Origin: Candidatus Obscuribacterales bacterium
GTDB lineage: Bacteria; Cyanobacteriota; Vampirovibrionia; Obscuribacterales; Obscuribacteraceae
Reading direction: 5' to 3'
Assembly (NCBI GenBank): GCA_949127735.1
Contig: CASBPX010000021.1
Location: 1 to 55,808 of the forward strand
Length of the DNA: 55,808 nucleotides
Part shown: one piece after another, positions 25,587 to 34,638 of the stretch
How positions within the stretch are numbered: the stretch's first letter is position 1
Layout of the letters: every line of letters starts with the position of its first letter
Notes under the pieces: model-generated
The model's database searches: none
Seen by the model: only the letters and a program-made list of their open reading frames with translations
What the model was told of the DNA's origin: nothing
Made by a program: the position numbers and the translations under genes

Positions 25587-27179
25587 ATGGACACCAGCGT
25601 TAAAGATATGGACGTTAAAAGTATGGACGTCAAGGAAGGCAAAGTAGTGACTGGCAAAAGTGAGCAATTAGCCGCCGCCATTGAGCGTATCAGAAAAGGT
25701 GGGGCGCCAAAATATCATCAGAAACTCAAAGAAGACAAAAAGCTCTTTGTGCGCGATCGCCTGCGCTTGCTACTTGACCCTGGTTTTGAAATTGAAGACG
25801 CACGCTTTGCCAATAATCGCGAAGCCGATTTGCCGGCTGACGGAGTAGTAACCGGTGTCGGTCAAATTGAAGGCAAAACTGTTTGCTTTATGGCTAACGA
25901 CTCTACAGTTAAAGCTGGTTCATGGGGCTGGCGCACAGTAGAAAAAATTATTCGCATTCAGGAGACTGCCGGCAAACTCAAAGTGCCTATGCTCTACCTG
26001 GTTGACTCGGCCGGTGCTCGTATTACCGATCAGATTGAAATGTTTCCTGGCCGCCGCGGCGCCGGAAAAATATTCCACAACCAGGTGGCGATGTCTGGTT
26101 ATGTTCCTCAAATTTGTCTTCTCTTTGGACCGTCTGCTGCCGGCGGCGCCTACATTCCAGCATTTTGCGACATCGTGATTATGAATGATGGCAACGCTTC
26201 AATGTATTTAGGCTCACCTCGCATGGCCGAAATGGTGATTGGCGAGAAAGTGACTTTAGAAGAAATGGGTGGTGCCAAAATGCACTGCTCAGTAAGCGGA
26301 TGCGGCGATGTCTTGGTCAAGTCAGAAGAAGAAGCGATTCAACTTTGCAAAGACTATTTGCGTTACATGCCTGTCAATTGCGATCAGAAAGTTGCTTCTT
26401 TGCCAGCAATCGATCCAAAAACATTCGAAAAAAATATCGAGCAAGTCATTCCTGAAAAGGAAAACATTCCCTTTGATATGCACACAGTTATCGAGCGCTT
26501 AATTGATGCTGACTCGTTCTTTGAAATCAAGAAATTGTTTGCACCCGAAATCATCACTGGCTTCGGTCGCATTGGTGGTCGTGCCGTCGGCATCGTCGCC
26601 AATCAACCAAAAGTCAAAGGTGGTGCTCTCTTTGTTGACTCCGCCGATAAAGCTTCGAGATTTGTCTGGCTTTGTGATGCTTTCAATATTCCACTGCTAT
26701 TCCTGGCAGACGTGCCTGGCTTTATGATCGGATCGAAAGTTGAGCGCGATGGTATCATCCGCGCTGGCGCCAAAATGGTTGGAGCAGTGTCGGCGGCTAC
26801 AGTGCCTAAGATCTCGGTGGTGGTAAGAAAAGCATACGGTGCTGGACTTTATGCAATGTGCGGGCCAGCCTTTGATCCCGATGCCTGTCTGGCACTACCT
26901 ACTGCCTGGATTGCGGTCATGGGTCCTGAAGCTGCTGTAAATGCGGTTTACTTCAACAAGATTCAAGAGCAACCAGAAGCTGAGCGCGCTGCCTTTGTTG
27001 AGAATTTGCGAAATGAATATCGTCAGGATGTAGACATCTACAAACTGGCAGCTGAAATGGTTGTTGATGATATTGTGCAACCGCTGGCTTTGCGTAGCGA
27101 GCTGATTGCACGCTTCAACGCTTATTCATCTAAGCAAACCACTGTGTTCCAGAAAAAACGCAGCGTGCTGCCTGTCTAA
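25587..27179 (+). CDS. Acyl-CoA carboxylase carboxyltransferase subunit (propionyl-/acetyl-CoA type)
   Basis: A 530-residue carboxyltransferase transferring CO2 from biotin to an acyl-CoA. The crotonase-like halves are complete: DGVVTGVGQIEGKTVCFMANDSTVKAG, VDSAGARI, RRGAGKIFHNQVAMSG, GPSAAGGAYIPAF, then FADVPGFMIG near the C-terminal half and KAYGAGLYAMCG. It fits the PccB/MmdA/GcdA group and is nearer MCC/PCC than AccD. The N-terminus has a threefold acidic repeat (DVKDMDVKSMDVKEG) made by short duplication, so the start could be ATG at 25587, 25608 or 25623; 25587 has AGG about 10 bases upstream. No biotin carboxylase or biotin carrier gene is adjacent. A strong palindrome follows the stop. 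Confidence 0.94.
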   Translation: MDTSVKDMDVKSMDVKEGKVVTGKSEQLAAAIERIRKGGAPKYHQKLKEDKKLFVRDRLRLLLDPGFEIEDARFANNREADLPADGVVTGVGQIEGKTVCFMANDSTVKAGSWGWRTVEKIIRIQETAGKLKVPMLYLVDSAGARITDQIEMFPGRRGAGKIFHNQVAMSGYVPQICLLFGPSAAGGAYIPAFCDIVIMNDGNASMYLGSPRMAEMVIGEKVTLEEMGGAKMHCSVSGCGDVLVKSEEEAIQLCKDYLRYMPVNCDQKVASLPAIDPKTFEKNIEQVIPEKENIPFDMHTVIERLIDADSFFEIKKLFAPEIITGFGRIGGRAVGIVANQPKVKGGALFVDSADKASRFVWLCDAFNIPLLFLADVPGFMIGSKVERDGIIRAGAKMVGAVSAATVPKISVVVRKAYGAGLYAMCGPAFDPDACLALPTAWIAVMGPEAAVNAVYFNKIQEQPEAERAAFVENLRNEYRQDVDIYKLAAEMVVDDIVQPLALRSELIARFNAYSSKQTTVFQKKRSVLPV

Positions 27180-27193
27180 TATTGGGCTAAAAT

Positions 27194-27221
27194 GAAAACG
27201 TGAAGGATCCTTCACGTTTTC
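27194..27221. terminator. Perfect 28-bp palindrome, likely bidirectional terminator
   Basis: GAAAACGTGAAG (27194-27205), GATC, CTTCACGTTTTC (27210-27221) is perfectly symmetrical: a 12-bp stem and 4-base loop, with a T-run at the end of the 3' arm and an A-run before the 5' arm. It lies 14 bases past the carboxyltransferase stop. A GTG start for the next gene at 27200 would fall inside it, which argues for the later ATG at 27236. Confidence 0.8.
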
Positions 27222-27235
27222 GTTTGGTTCGATTA

Positions 27236-28102
27236 ATGGATACACCTGACTGGAAAGCGCCGGAAAAGAAAGTCTCGCACAAGCTAGTGGGCGAGTCGCT
27301 AGACAAGCAGATATCAGCCTCGGATTCTGCTTTTGCACCACCCATAGAAATAATCTCCAGCGATTACTGGCAGAAGAATTTGAGTGAAACTGCTGAGCCT
27401 CTGCAGTCAGCTCAACCAGGCTTTGTCCACAGGCACGAGCGCGATTTATTCTGGTTAGCCGTGATCGTATGTTTGCATTTCATAGCTACCTGGTTCGCCG
27501 GTACTCACGGATATTTCGAATTTTCGTCCACTGCGCTCAATCAATTTTTTTCTATGCTCAGCCTTGCGTTTCCCATTTTGGCGGCACTGCTGCTAACCAG
27601 GCCAGCATGGTCCAAAGATAAAGGGCTTATTGCAGTGATTGCCCTCATCACTTTGCTGTTCTTCCCGCCTTTTTTTGTCACGAATACTTTTATAGTGCTG
27701 TTTTGCTGCTGGACAAAGTCGGCGAGAAAAATTGCCTCGGTCGCACTTGTAATTATTTTTGTAAGTGCCTGGTACTGGAGGTTCGAACCTGTTGATTCAG
27801 CTGCGGCAGGCTATAAACTGAGCACCAGCAAACACAATCTAAGTTTTAACTGTCGACCTATATTTTTAATATTCGGTTCACGTGTCGAATTGAGTTTAGT
27901 AGAAAAAATGCCTGTGACGCCATTCTTATACTTTGTCAAAGTTCATTGGGTTACCAATGTCTACCCTTGGGATATTCCTCGCATTGTGCCAATTGATTCA
28001 GATCACGTATACGTTTTGATCGAGGCCACATCGCGCTATACCCGCTCATTTGTTGATCTTTCGCGGGTCAATAAGGCAATACCTAAAGAAACAAATCGCT
28101 GA
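27236..28102 (+). CDS. Multi-span membrane protein, paralogue of the next gene
   Basis: A 288-residue protein with a soluble N-terminal 60 residues and four hydrophobic segments (about 70-95, 102-122, 130-160, 165-185), then a soluble C-terminal domain ending in a basic KETNR tail. Segment one carries LFWLAVIVCLHFIATWFAGTHGYFEF, shared with the downstream gene (LFWLFVASALIFIANWFLATHGYFEF). No known family was recognised. The start is ATG at 27236, since the upstream GTG lies in a palindrome. The ribosome site is weak. It sits 36 bases before its paralogue, so a tandem duplication and a shared transcript are likely. Confidence 0.82.
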   Translation: MDTPDWKAPEKKVSHKLVGESLDKQISASDSAFAPPIEIISSDYWQKNLSETAEPLQSAQPGFVHRHERDLFWLAVIVCLHFIATWFAGTHGYFEFSSTALNQFFSMLSLAFPILAALLLTRPAWSKDKGLIAVIALITLLFFPPFFVTNTFIVLFCCWTKSARKIASVALVIIFVSAWYWRFEPVDSAAAGYKLSTSKHNLSFNCRPIFLIFGSRVELSLVEKMPVTPFLYFVKVHWVTNVYPWDIPRIVPIDSDHVYVLIEATSRYTRSFVDLSRVNKAIPKETNR

Positions 28103-28138
28103 TCGGCGCACCGCCTATTCAGGCCTTATAATGGTCTG

Positions 28139-28861
28139 ATGGAGAATCAATCCCCGATACTCAAGTTTCTGCTAGTCAACGAGCGCAATCTCTTCTGGCT
28201 ATTTGTGGCATCCGCTTTGATTTTCATAGCTAACTGGTTTCTGGCCACTCATGGCTATTTCGAGTTTGAAAACGAAAGGCTGCGACAGTTGCTCATGACA
28301 GTTAGCTTGTTTTCACCGATTATCGGCATTTTAGTGCTGCTTTCTGATGATTGCCAGAACGGCACGCCCATTCTCGCATGCCTTGTATTCGCTTCTTTAT
28401 TGCTACTGTGGCCTGCAGCTACCATCACTTGCTTTATCGTCATGCTATTTTGCTGGACCAAGACCAGCCGCATACTTGGTGTGATCATGCTGGTTTTTGT
28501 GCAGGCACTCTCTGGCGTATGGTTTATCCTTTCAATTAATAAGATTGAGACTCTAGAATTATCCAAGTTGCCCATGGCTCATCATGAGCTTGTTTTGCGT
28601 GGACTGACCAAAGACGGTAATTATTGCTCAAGTCTGGCTCTGCAGGAAGACTATCAGGTGGCGAAGGGAATTCGCTTGGTCAAGACTTTTTACCGACTCA
28701 AAGACGATGAGTATGCTTACAAGAGCGACATTTTTAGCTTGAGCCCTGTTGATGATAGCCATGCGGCTTTAGTTGTGCAGCACGGTCCGCGTTCACAGCG
28801 CGTGGTAGTTGACTTGACCATTAAAAACCGCTGGTCTGAAGTTGACGAAAATACTTATTAG
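28139..28861 (+). CDS. Multi-span membrane protein, paralogue of the preceding gene
   Basis: A 240-residue protein with the same four-segment layout and THGYFEF motif as its upstream neighbour, but without the 60-residue soluble N-terminal extension. The C-terminal domain (about 150-240) is divergent and probably lies on one side of the membrane. The pair may form a hetero-oligomer or be lineage-specific duplicates. The start is ATG at 28139, overlapping no other gene; there is no strong ribosome site. It is convergent with the metalloprotease gene at 28877. Confidence 0.8.
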   Translation: MENQSPILKFLLVNERNLFWLFVASALIFIANWFLATHGYFEFENERLRQLLMTVSLFSPIIGILVLLSDDCQNGTPILACLVFASLLLLWPAATITCFIVMLFCWTKTSRILGVIMLVFVQALSGVWFILSINKIETLELSKLPMAHHELVLRGLTKDGNYCSSLALQEDYQVAKGIRLVKTFYRLKDDEYAYKSDIFSLSPVDDSHAALVVQHGPRSQRVVVDLTIKNRWSEVDENTY

Positions 28862-28876
28862 TAAGGTCCATAATCT

Positions 28877-30373
28877 TCACTCGGAGAGGTAGCGGTTGGA
28901 ACGAGCGTCATAACCGGCATAGCTATCGCATTTCCCATCTAAAAACTCTTGAAGTGAACCATGGCTTGTTGGCTCAATTTTAAACATGTCCATATCCCTT
29001 ATAGGCAGCCTCCCAAGCGATATTTTACTCTCCGGCTGTTTCTCAATTTTTGCGCGGTCTTTGACAATTTCTTGCAAATAACTTTGAAAGAGTGGTGCCA
29101 GCTCATTCATTGGTTTTTCAAAGGCGGCTTCGACAAAAGTTTTAAAGCCTTTTTTGTCTCCACTTTTGACCAGCGTCAAATACACTTTTAATTTGCCATA
29201 GCGATTGAGAAAAAGTGCCACCAGCCGCTGCCGGTCTTGATTGAAAGGATCGGCATGTTTAGCCTTACCAACAATGTCTGCTAATTTGAAAGTGCCGGCG
29301 TTTTCTTTAATTGCTTTGGGATACCAGTTTTCAGGAAATCCGACTTCAATGCTAAATTGCGGCTGCAGCTTTCCGTAGACTTTTTCAAAATAAGCGGGAA
29401 TGCCTTCTTCAGCCCAAAATTCCAGATGCTTTTCACCTTCTAAAATTTTGTGCATAATCTCATGTAATAGGGTGCCGGTGCCAGTGCCGTCAAATGTCAC
29501 CAGCACATTGCGGCTGCTGATATAGACTCCCTGAACATGCATATTGAAATTCATGTGATTGCGAAGAAAGGCTTGCTCAGCGGCTTTATCATGCAAAATG
29601 AAAATGCTGACCGGATAATTTCCTTCAACAGGATACAAATTGTCGTTGACGTAATTGATGAAGCCTTCAGCAATGGTGGCATAACGCTCGAGGGCATCTT
29701 TTTTAATATCCGATATCAGCACACAGTGCGGGGTAGCAATGAAGCTGGTCATACCGGCGGTAATTTTATCGCGCCTTGTTATCTCGGCTTTTGGTGTAGC
29801 ACCGCTTGCGGTTGCATCTAGTGCATCGAGTAGTGCCGCGTCACCACCAACTGACCTCAGCCCGCTGGTCAATTCCAACAATTCTTTTTTGCGCTGTAGT
29901 TCAATAAGTGCTTGACCGATAGTTTTTATTTGAGCGGCATCGGTCGTCTTTAATTCAACGGCTAATCTTGCGGCATTCAGAAAAGTCTCAGCGCAGTCTT
30001 CACCAAGGCGAGCCTGGCAAATGCCTTTGTGTATGAGGGTATTAATCCCTTCGCCGCCGCCGCCCATAGACAGCGCCCTGTTATAGTCTGCGATGGCACT
30101 GCGGTAATCGCAAATTGACCAGTAAGTATTGCCTCTCCACAAATATAGATTGGCATCATTATCGATGGGCTGATCTTGGAGTTTCTGATTGATTTCAGAA
30201 AATGCCTGACTAAATTGCTTTTTCGCCAGCAATTGAGAAAAATGTTCCGCATTAGTGTCGTCTTCTGCCCAGGCTGCATTGCCGGTAACCAGCAGTAAAG
30301 CACAGAAGCTCAGGAAGCTAAGTAAAACAAATGCTCTACCAGGCCGCCGCACACTAAGAAACAGGACGCTCAA
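28877..30373 (-). CDS. Secreted TPR-containing gluzincin metalloprotease
   Basis: A 498-residue exported protein: signal peptide with a hydrophobic core (about 14-30, cleavage near AWA-ED), three TPR-like repeats (about 45-130), then a peptidase domain with HEIMH (304-308) and the downstream glutamate in WAEEG (320-324), the zinc-site layout of gluzincins. Zinc ligands would be His304, His308 and Glu322 or Glu323, with Glu305 catalytic. The peptidase has no clear substrate. Start options are TTG at 30373, which overlaps the msbA-type gene by 20 bases, or GTG at 30352; neither has a strong ribosome site. It is the last gene of the secG-to-msbA run on this strand. Confidence 0.88.
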   Translation of the reverse strand: MSVLFLSVRRPGRAFVLLSFLSFCALLLVTGNAAWAEDDTNAEHFSQLLAKKQFSQAFSEINQKLQDQPIDNDANLYLWRGNTYWSICDYRSAIADYNRALSMGGGGEGINTLIHKGICQARLGEDCAETFLNAARLAVELKTTDAAQIKTIGQALIELQRKKELLELTSGLRSVGGDAALLDALDATASGATPKAEITRRDKITAGMTSFIATPHCVLISDIKKDALERYATIAEGFINYVNDNLYPVEGNYPVSIFILHDKAAEQAFLRNHMNFNMHVQGVYISSRNVLVTFDGTGTGTLLHEIMHKILEGEKHLEFWAEEGIPAYFEKVYGKLQPQFSIEVGFPENWYPKAIKENAGTFKLADIVGKAKHADPFNQDRQRLVALFLNRYGKLKVYLTLVKSGDKKGFKTFVEAAFEKPMNELAPLFQSYLQEIVKDRAKIEKQPESKISLGRLPIRDMDMFKIEPTSHGSLQEFLDGKCDSYAGYDARSNRYLSE

Positions 30374-32144
30374 ACTGCGCTTTAATCAGTCTGGCGTATG
30401 ATGCGTCGCCGGCCATCAACATGTCGTGGGTGCCACTTTCGATAATTTGTCCATGCTCTAATACGAGAATTTGATCTGCGTGCCTTACGGTAGAGAGTCT
30501 GTGCGCAATCACAATAACTGTGCGGCCTTGCATCAAGTCATTCAATGCTTCTTGCACGTAGGCTTCAGATTCGTTATCTAGTGAGCTTGTGGCTTCGTCT
30601 AAAATCAACACCGGAGCGTTCTTCAAGAAGGCCCTGGCAATTGCCAGTCGCTGTTGTTGTCCGCCTGAAAGTCTGACCCCTCGTTCACCAATTTTAGTCT
30701 CGTACTTATCCGGCAGTTCCATAATAAAATCGTGGCAGTAGGCTGATTTTGCAGCGCTGATTATGTCTTCTGTTGAAGCATTGGTGCGGCCCAGCAAGAT
30801 GTTTTCGGCCACCGTCGTATTGAACAGAAAATTGTCTTGAGTTACCACCGCGATTTCAGATCGCAGTGAAGTCATGTCGATTTCTTTGACATTGATGCCA
30901 TCGATGAGGATACTACCGGCGGTGACGTCGAAGAAGCGCGGTACCAGATTGGCCATGGTTGATTTGCCCGAGCCTGATAAGCCAACAAGCGCCACCAGTT
31001 TGCCGGGGGCAATGTCTATATTGATATCGCGTAGCACCATATTTTCATGGGCAGGATAGTGAAAGTAGACTCCTTCGAATTTAATGCGATGTGGTCCAGA
31101 ATTGAGTGTCAGTGGCTTTTCGCTGTTGCGAATATCCGGCATCTGGTCCATCACTTCGAAAATTCTAAAGGCGGCCGCCATAGCCGGTTGAAGCATGCCA
31201 TTGACTCTGCCGATATTTTTTACCGGCGAATATAGAAGCACCAACGAGACGATAAATGATGTTAGAGCACCAGGCGTCATCTCATGCTTAATCAACATAG
31301 ATCCGGCCACCCAGATAACGCAAGCAATGCCGCTGGCACTGATGAGAGCAAGAATGGGTGAGAGAATTGCTTCAGCCATTACTGCTTTTATGGTGTTGTG
31401 GAAGAAACCGTTGTTGGTATCGACAAAGCGTTTGACTTGATAATTTTCCAGATTGAACGATTGGACTACTTTGGCCCCTTGTATAGATTCTGAAATTACT
31501 GATACCAAATCACCGATGGCTTCCTGCCCGCGTCTTGATGACTTGCGAATTTTTCGGCTGAGTATAGAGACTGGTATAACAATCAAAGAAATTATGGTCA
31601 GGGCGATAATTGCCAGCCAGAATGCTTGCAACATAATTACTAGAGAAAGCGAAATTACAGTGATCACTCGGCTGATCAACGATTGAAATGTTTGCGAAAT
31701 TGCATGTTCAACAATAGCTACGTCGTTAATCAATCGACCAATCAAGATGCCCGAAGACTGGCCCTGGAAATACATCAGTGGCTGCTTTTGCAAGTGCTCA
31801 AACATTTTATTGCGCATGTCGCGAATGGCCGCGGCACCCACATATTTGATTGTATAAGTCTCGATGAAACCAAAGAATCCCTGAAGTACCGCGATCACGA
31901 GCACCAGGGGTGGTACCCAGTAGATCATCTCCAGGTGGCCTTCGGCGATAATTTTCTGTAAGCCTGCACCAGCCAACCAGGCGATGGCAGCGTCCATACT
32001 ACCTGATGGTATAGCGGCTATGGCACCGATAACAAACATAAGCGTATAGGGCTTGATATAACTGAGCAAACGCAAGTAGGTCTGAAACTGCGTGCTCGAA
32101 GCTAATTTATCTGATGTTTGTTCAGATAGTTCAGAGCCGGTCAT
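30354..32144 (-). CDS. msbA: ABC exporter, MsbA-like lipid A flippase
   Basis: A 596-residue half-transporter with a six-helix membrane domain fused to an ATPase. The nucleotide-binding domain has GLSGSGKST (Walker A), LSGGQQQR (signature), VLILDEATSSLD (Walker B) and IAHRLST (H loop). It overlaps lpxB by 4 bases, so the operon links it to lipid A synthesis, and MsbA moves lipid A-core across the inner membrane. The family includes other exporters of lipid-like substrates, so the symbol rests on the neighbour as well as sequence. The start at 32144 overlaps the lpxB stop. Confidence 0.88.
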   Translation of the reverse strand: MTGSELSEQTSDKLASSTQFQTYLRLLSYIKPYTLMFVIGAIAAIPSGSMDAAIAWLAGAGLQKIIAEGHLEMIYWVPPLVLVIAVLQGFFGFIETYTIKYVGAAAIRDMRNKMFEHLQKQPLMYFQGQSSGILIGRLINDVAIVEHAISQTFQSLISRVITVISLSLVIMLQAFWLAIIALTIISLIVIPVSILSRKIRKSSRRGQEAIGDLVSVISESIQGAKVVQSFNLENYQVKRFVDTNNGFFHNTIKAVMAEAILSPILALISASGIACVIWVAGSMLIKHEMTPGALTSFIVSLVLLYSPVKNIGRVNGMLQPAMAAAFRIFEVMDQMPDIRNSEKPLTLNSGPHRIKFEGVYFHYPAHENMVLRDINIDIAPGKLVALVGLSGSGKSTMANLVPRFFDVTAGSILIDGINVKEIDMTSLRSEIAVVTQDNFLFNTTVAENILLGRTNASTEDIISAAKSAYCHDFIMELPDKYETKIGERGVRLSGGQQQRLAIARAFLKNAPVLILDEATSSLDNESEAYVQEALNDLMQGRTVIVIAHRLSTVRHADQILVLEHGQIIESGTHDMLMAGDASYARLIKAQFERPVS

Positions 32145-33496
32145 TTTTTACTTACCAATGCGAAGAGTTCCTGGCTGCAATTTTCCACAAAATCACCCTG
32201 ACCGAGTTCCTGACGCAGTGTGAGCAATTCTAAGGCGATTTCTTCTCTTAATGCAGGCACATCGAGAAGGTCGAGGCTATATTTTACGAGCATTTCACCC
32301 CGGCAATCCAGTTGAATTAATTCAGGAACCAGCTGGTGACCGGCTAAAAGGTTCGGCCAGCCGAAATTTTTGACGCTTTTAAACACCATTACAAGTAAGT
32401 AAGTAAACGAATTGCCGCGGTAAAAGATGATCATGGGTTTGCCAAACAGGGCTGTTTCAAGAGTCGTCGTACCGCTTTTTGCCCAAATCAAGTCGCAATT
32501 TTTCATTAGTTCAAAGTTGCGTGTGGAATCTACAAGAGTTAGCCCGTGGCCTATCAAATGCTCAAGGTCAGTGCTTTTGAGACAATCGTCAACGTAGCCT
32601 GAAACCTTGGCTGTGGCTTTCGAGAGCACAAATTGAACATTGGGTCGCACGCTGAGCATAGTCTTGACGGCCTGGGCCACAACCGGCATGTGAGCCAATA
32701 TTTCTTGTTTTCGACTGCCCGGCATGATGACGATAATGGGGCGTTCGGCGTCGAGATTTAGTGATTGGCAGAGTTCTTCGCGATTGGGCACGGTGGCTAA
32801 ATCGGGCAGGGCTCGCAGAAGCGGATTACCGACAAAGCGTGCGTTGACTTTTTTGTCGAGGTAGACGCCTTCTTCAAAAGGAAAGATGGTGAAAATCTTA
32901 CTGACTGCACGCCGCAGCACGTTGATGCGCCATGGCCTGGAACCCCAGACCTGGGGCGAGATAAAATAGTAAATGGGAATAGCTCTGCTTGTCTTACGAG
33001 CACCCTGCCATTTTAAATAATTGAAGCCGATGGCTCGCACAAGATCGGCAAACCGATTTTGTACAAACTCTATTGGCCAGAGAAGATACTCAAATAGAGT
33101 GAGATTTGCGCCTTTGTTAGTATTTTCTGCAGGCGGCATAATTGCCCGAGCAGATGTGGCAAAACCGACGTTAAAGCCGCCAAAATCTACCAGTAAGATG
33201 GCATCGGGTTGCCTTTCTATCATCTTCACCAGCAGTGTCCAGTGCATCTTGATAAAGAACCAGATATGTTTAAGCACTTCAACTGTTCCCAGTACCGTAA
33301 ATTCGGCACTGTTGAAAAGCAGCTCCATGCCTGCCTTTTCCATCTCAGGGCCACCAACACCCCAGATGTGCAAATCTGGATCTTGGTCTTTCAATTGTTT
33401 GATAATTTTCGAAACGTGCTTTTCGCCGGAATGATCACCAGAGACGATCATGATAGAGCGACCTTTATCTACAGGTCGATCTCCGCCTTCGGTCAC
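32141..33496 (-). CDS. lpxB: Lipid-A-disaccharide synthase
   Basis: A 451-residue glycosyltransferase joining UDP-diacylglucosamine and lipid X to form the lipid A disaccharide at the inner membrane. Family motifs include IMIVSGDHSGEKHVSK (N-terminus), VDFGGFN (about 98-104), YFISPQVWGSRPWRI, FPFEEGVY, VGNPLL and LPGSR-like MPGSRKQEI. It is about 70 residues longer than the E. coli enzyme. Most of the excess is an insertion at about residues 110-165, between VDFGGFN and IPIYYFISP. GTG at 33496 overlaps the menG stop (GTGA), a classic coupled start. Together with msbA it shows that the cell makes lipid A. Confidence 0.94.
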   Translation of the reverse strand: MTEGGDRPVDKGRSIMIVSGDHSGEKHVSKIIKQLKDQDPDLHIWGVGGPEMEKAGMELLFNSAEFTVLGTVEVLKHIWFFIKMHWTLLVKMIERQPDAILLVDFGGFNVGFATSARAIMPPAENTNKGANLTLFEYLLWPIEFVQNRFADLVRAIGFNYLKWQGARKTSRAIPIYYFISPQVWGSRPWRINVLRRAVSKIFTIFPFEEGVYLDKKVNARFVGNPLLRALPDLATVPNREELCQSLNLDAERPIIVIMPGSRKQEILAHMPVVAQAVKTMLSVRPNVQFVLSKATAKVSGYVDDCLKSTDLEHLIGHGLTLVDSTRNFELMKNCDLIWAKSGTTTLETALFGKPMIIFYRGNSFTYLLVMVFKSVKNFGWPNLLAGHQLVPELIQLDCRGEMLVKYSLDLLDVPALREEIALELLTLRQELGQGDFVENCSQELFALVSKK

Positions 33497-34239
33497 CGCT
33501 TCACTCCCAGGTGAAGTGCCACTGTGCCCAGTGCCAGTGGCGTGTGGCGAATATTGACCAGACCGGCTGCTTCAAACATAGAAGTTATACGCTCAGGTCG
33601 TGGATAGTTACGGCCTGACTCAGGCAAATATGTATATGCGGTTTTGTCATTTTGCAAAATACCGCCAATCACAGGCACCACTTTGCTGAAATAAGTATCG
33701 AAGATTGGGGCAAACAGAGGCACCGTAGTGTGACCGAGATCTAAATTAACGATGCGACCGCCCGATTTAACTACTCGAGCCATTTCATTCAGCCCTTTTT
33801 GCAAATCGGTTAAGTTGCGCAAACCGAAGCTAATGATGGCACCATCGAAAGTATCATCGGCAAACGGAAGATTTTCTGCGTCGCCGCAAATCCAATCGAT
33901 AGTAACTGTTTTGATTTTGTCTTTGCGCAGTGCCAGACGGCGCTGACGCTCGCCGGCCAGGTCAAGCATATTTTGAGAGAAATCTAGACCTGTTATAGAT
34001 GTGCCTGCACTGGCTTGCTTGGCGATCACTAAAGAAACGTCGCCGGTGCCGCAGCACACATCTAAAAATTTGCCGCCTTTATTGCCGGCTAGAAGTTGGC
34101 TTACTGCGCGCAATTTCCAGGCGCGATGCATGGCCATGCTTATTACATCGTTGCTTAAATCATAACCGCGGGCGATGCGCTCAAACTGTTCGTGCACGTA
34201 GTCGTGCTTATTTTCTTTAGTCGGTAACTGAAATGACAT
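33493..34239 (-). CDS. ubiE: Demethylmenaquinone/ubiquinone methyltransferase (UbiE/MenG family)
   Basis: A 248-residue SAM-dependent C-methyltransferase of quinone biosynthesis. It carries the UbiE signatures: motif I LDVCCGTGDVSL (around 57-68), GLDFSQNML, GDAENLPFADDTFDGAIISFGLRN and the terminal QNDKTAYTYLPESGRNYPRPE. In a lineage of this kind the product is probably menaquinone, so menG would be the better name if that is confirmed. The start is ATG at 34239. Its stop overlaps lpxB, and secG lies 30 bases upstream on the same strand, so it is mid-operon. It would supply quinone for the sulfide:quinone oxidoreductase encoded just across the divergent gap (inference). Confidence 0.95.
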   Translation of the reverse strand: MSFQLPTKENKHDYVHEQFERIARGYDLSNDVISMAMHRAWKLRAVSQLLAGNKGGKFLDVCCGTGDVSLVIAKQASAGTSITGLDFSQNMLDLAGERQRRLALRKDKIKTVTIDWICGDAENLPFADDTFDGAIISFGLRNLTDLQKGLNEMARVVKSGGRIVNLDLGHTTVPLFAPIFDTYFSKVVPVIGGILQNDKTAYTYLPESGRNYPRPERITSMFEAAGLVNIRHTPLALGTVALHLGVKR

Positions 34240-34269
34240 TAAGTGGTGCCAGCAAGCGTCTGAAGTAAA

Positions 34270-34503
34270 TTATCTGACAAAACCGAAACCTAAGAGCGCG
34301 CACACCAACATGAACAAGCCGAAAACTGTCCATGTCAGACGGTCAAGGCCGGCTTCTGCGCCACGCTTGCCACTGAAAACAGTGGCTGCCGCACCGATGC
34401 CTGCCATACCATCACCTTTAGGGGCGTGGAGCAAAATCAAGATAATCATCAAAACGCCTAAAATGGCTTCAAAAACTAGCAGTGCGATGTAAGGTGCGCT
34501 CAT
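34270..34503 (-). CDS. secG: Preprotein translocase subunit SecG
   Basis: A 77-residue inner-membrane protein with two hydrophobic helices (about 5-25 and 55-75) and the conserved loop LLHAPKGDGMAGIGAA ending in a GKRGAEAGLDR segment. It assists SecYEG-driven export. The length matches bacterial SecG. The start is ATG at 34503. It is the first gene of the minus-strand operon secG-ubiE-lpxB-msbA-metalloprotease and is divergent from the SQR gene. Confidence 0.95.
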   Translation of the reverse strand: MSAPYIALLVFEAILGVLMIILILLHAPKGDGMAGIGAAATVFSGKRGAEAGLDRLTWTVFGLFMLVCALLGFGFVR

Positions 34504-34638
34504 GAATTTTCACTTTGATGACCCCGAGGGCCACCGGAATGCGTTGTGACGTGGAAAAATTATATCCTATATCAATGTAGACCCTCACGAAAGCCAGTCT
34601 GTGCTAAACATTTAGAACCAATTAGAGAGGCCTCACGT

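Noticed and set aside
27200-27235. GTG start for the membrane protein gene at 27200
   Set aside because: It falls within the perfect palindrome that most likely ends the previous transcript. ATG at 27236 is preferred.
27779-27795. GGAGGTTCGAACCTG resembles a tRNA T-arm
   Set aside because: It lies inside the coding frame of the membrane protein gene, and no acceptor, D or anticodon stem can be drawn around it.
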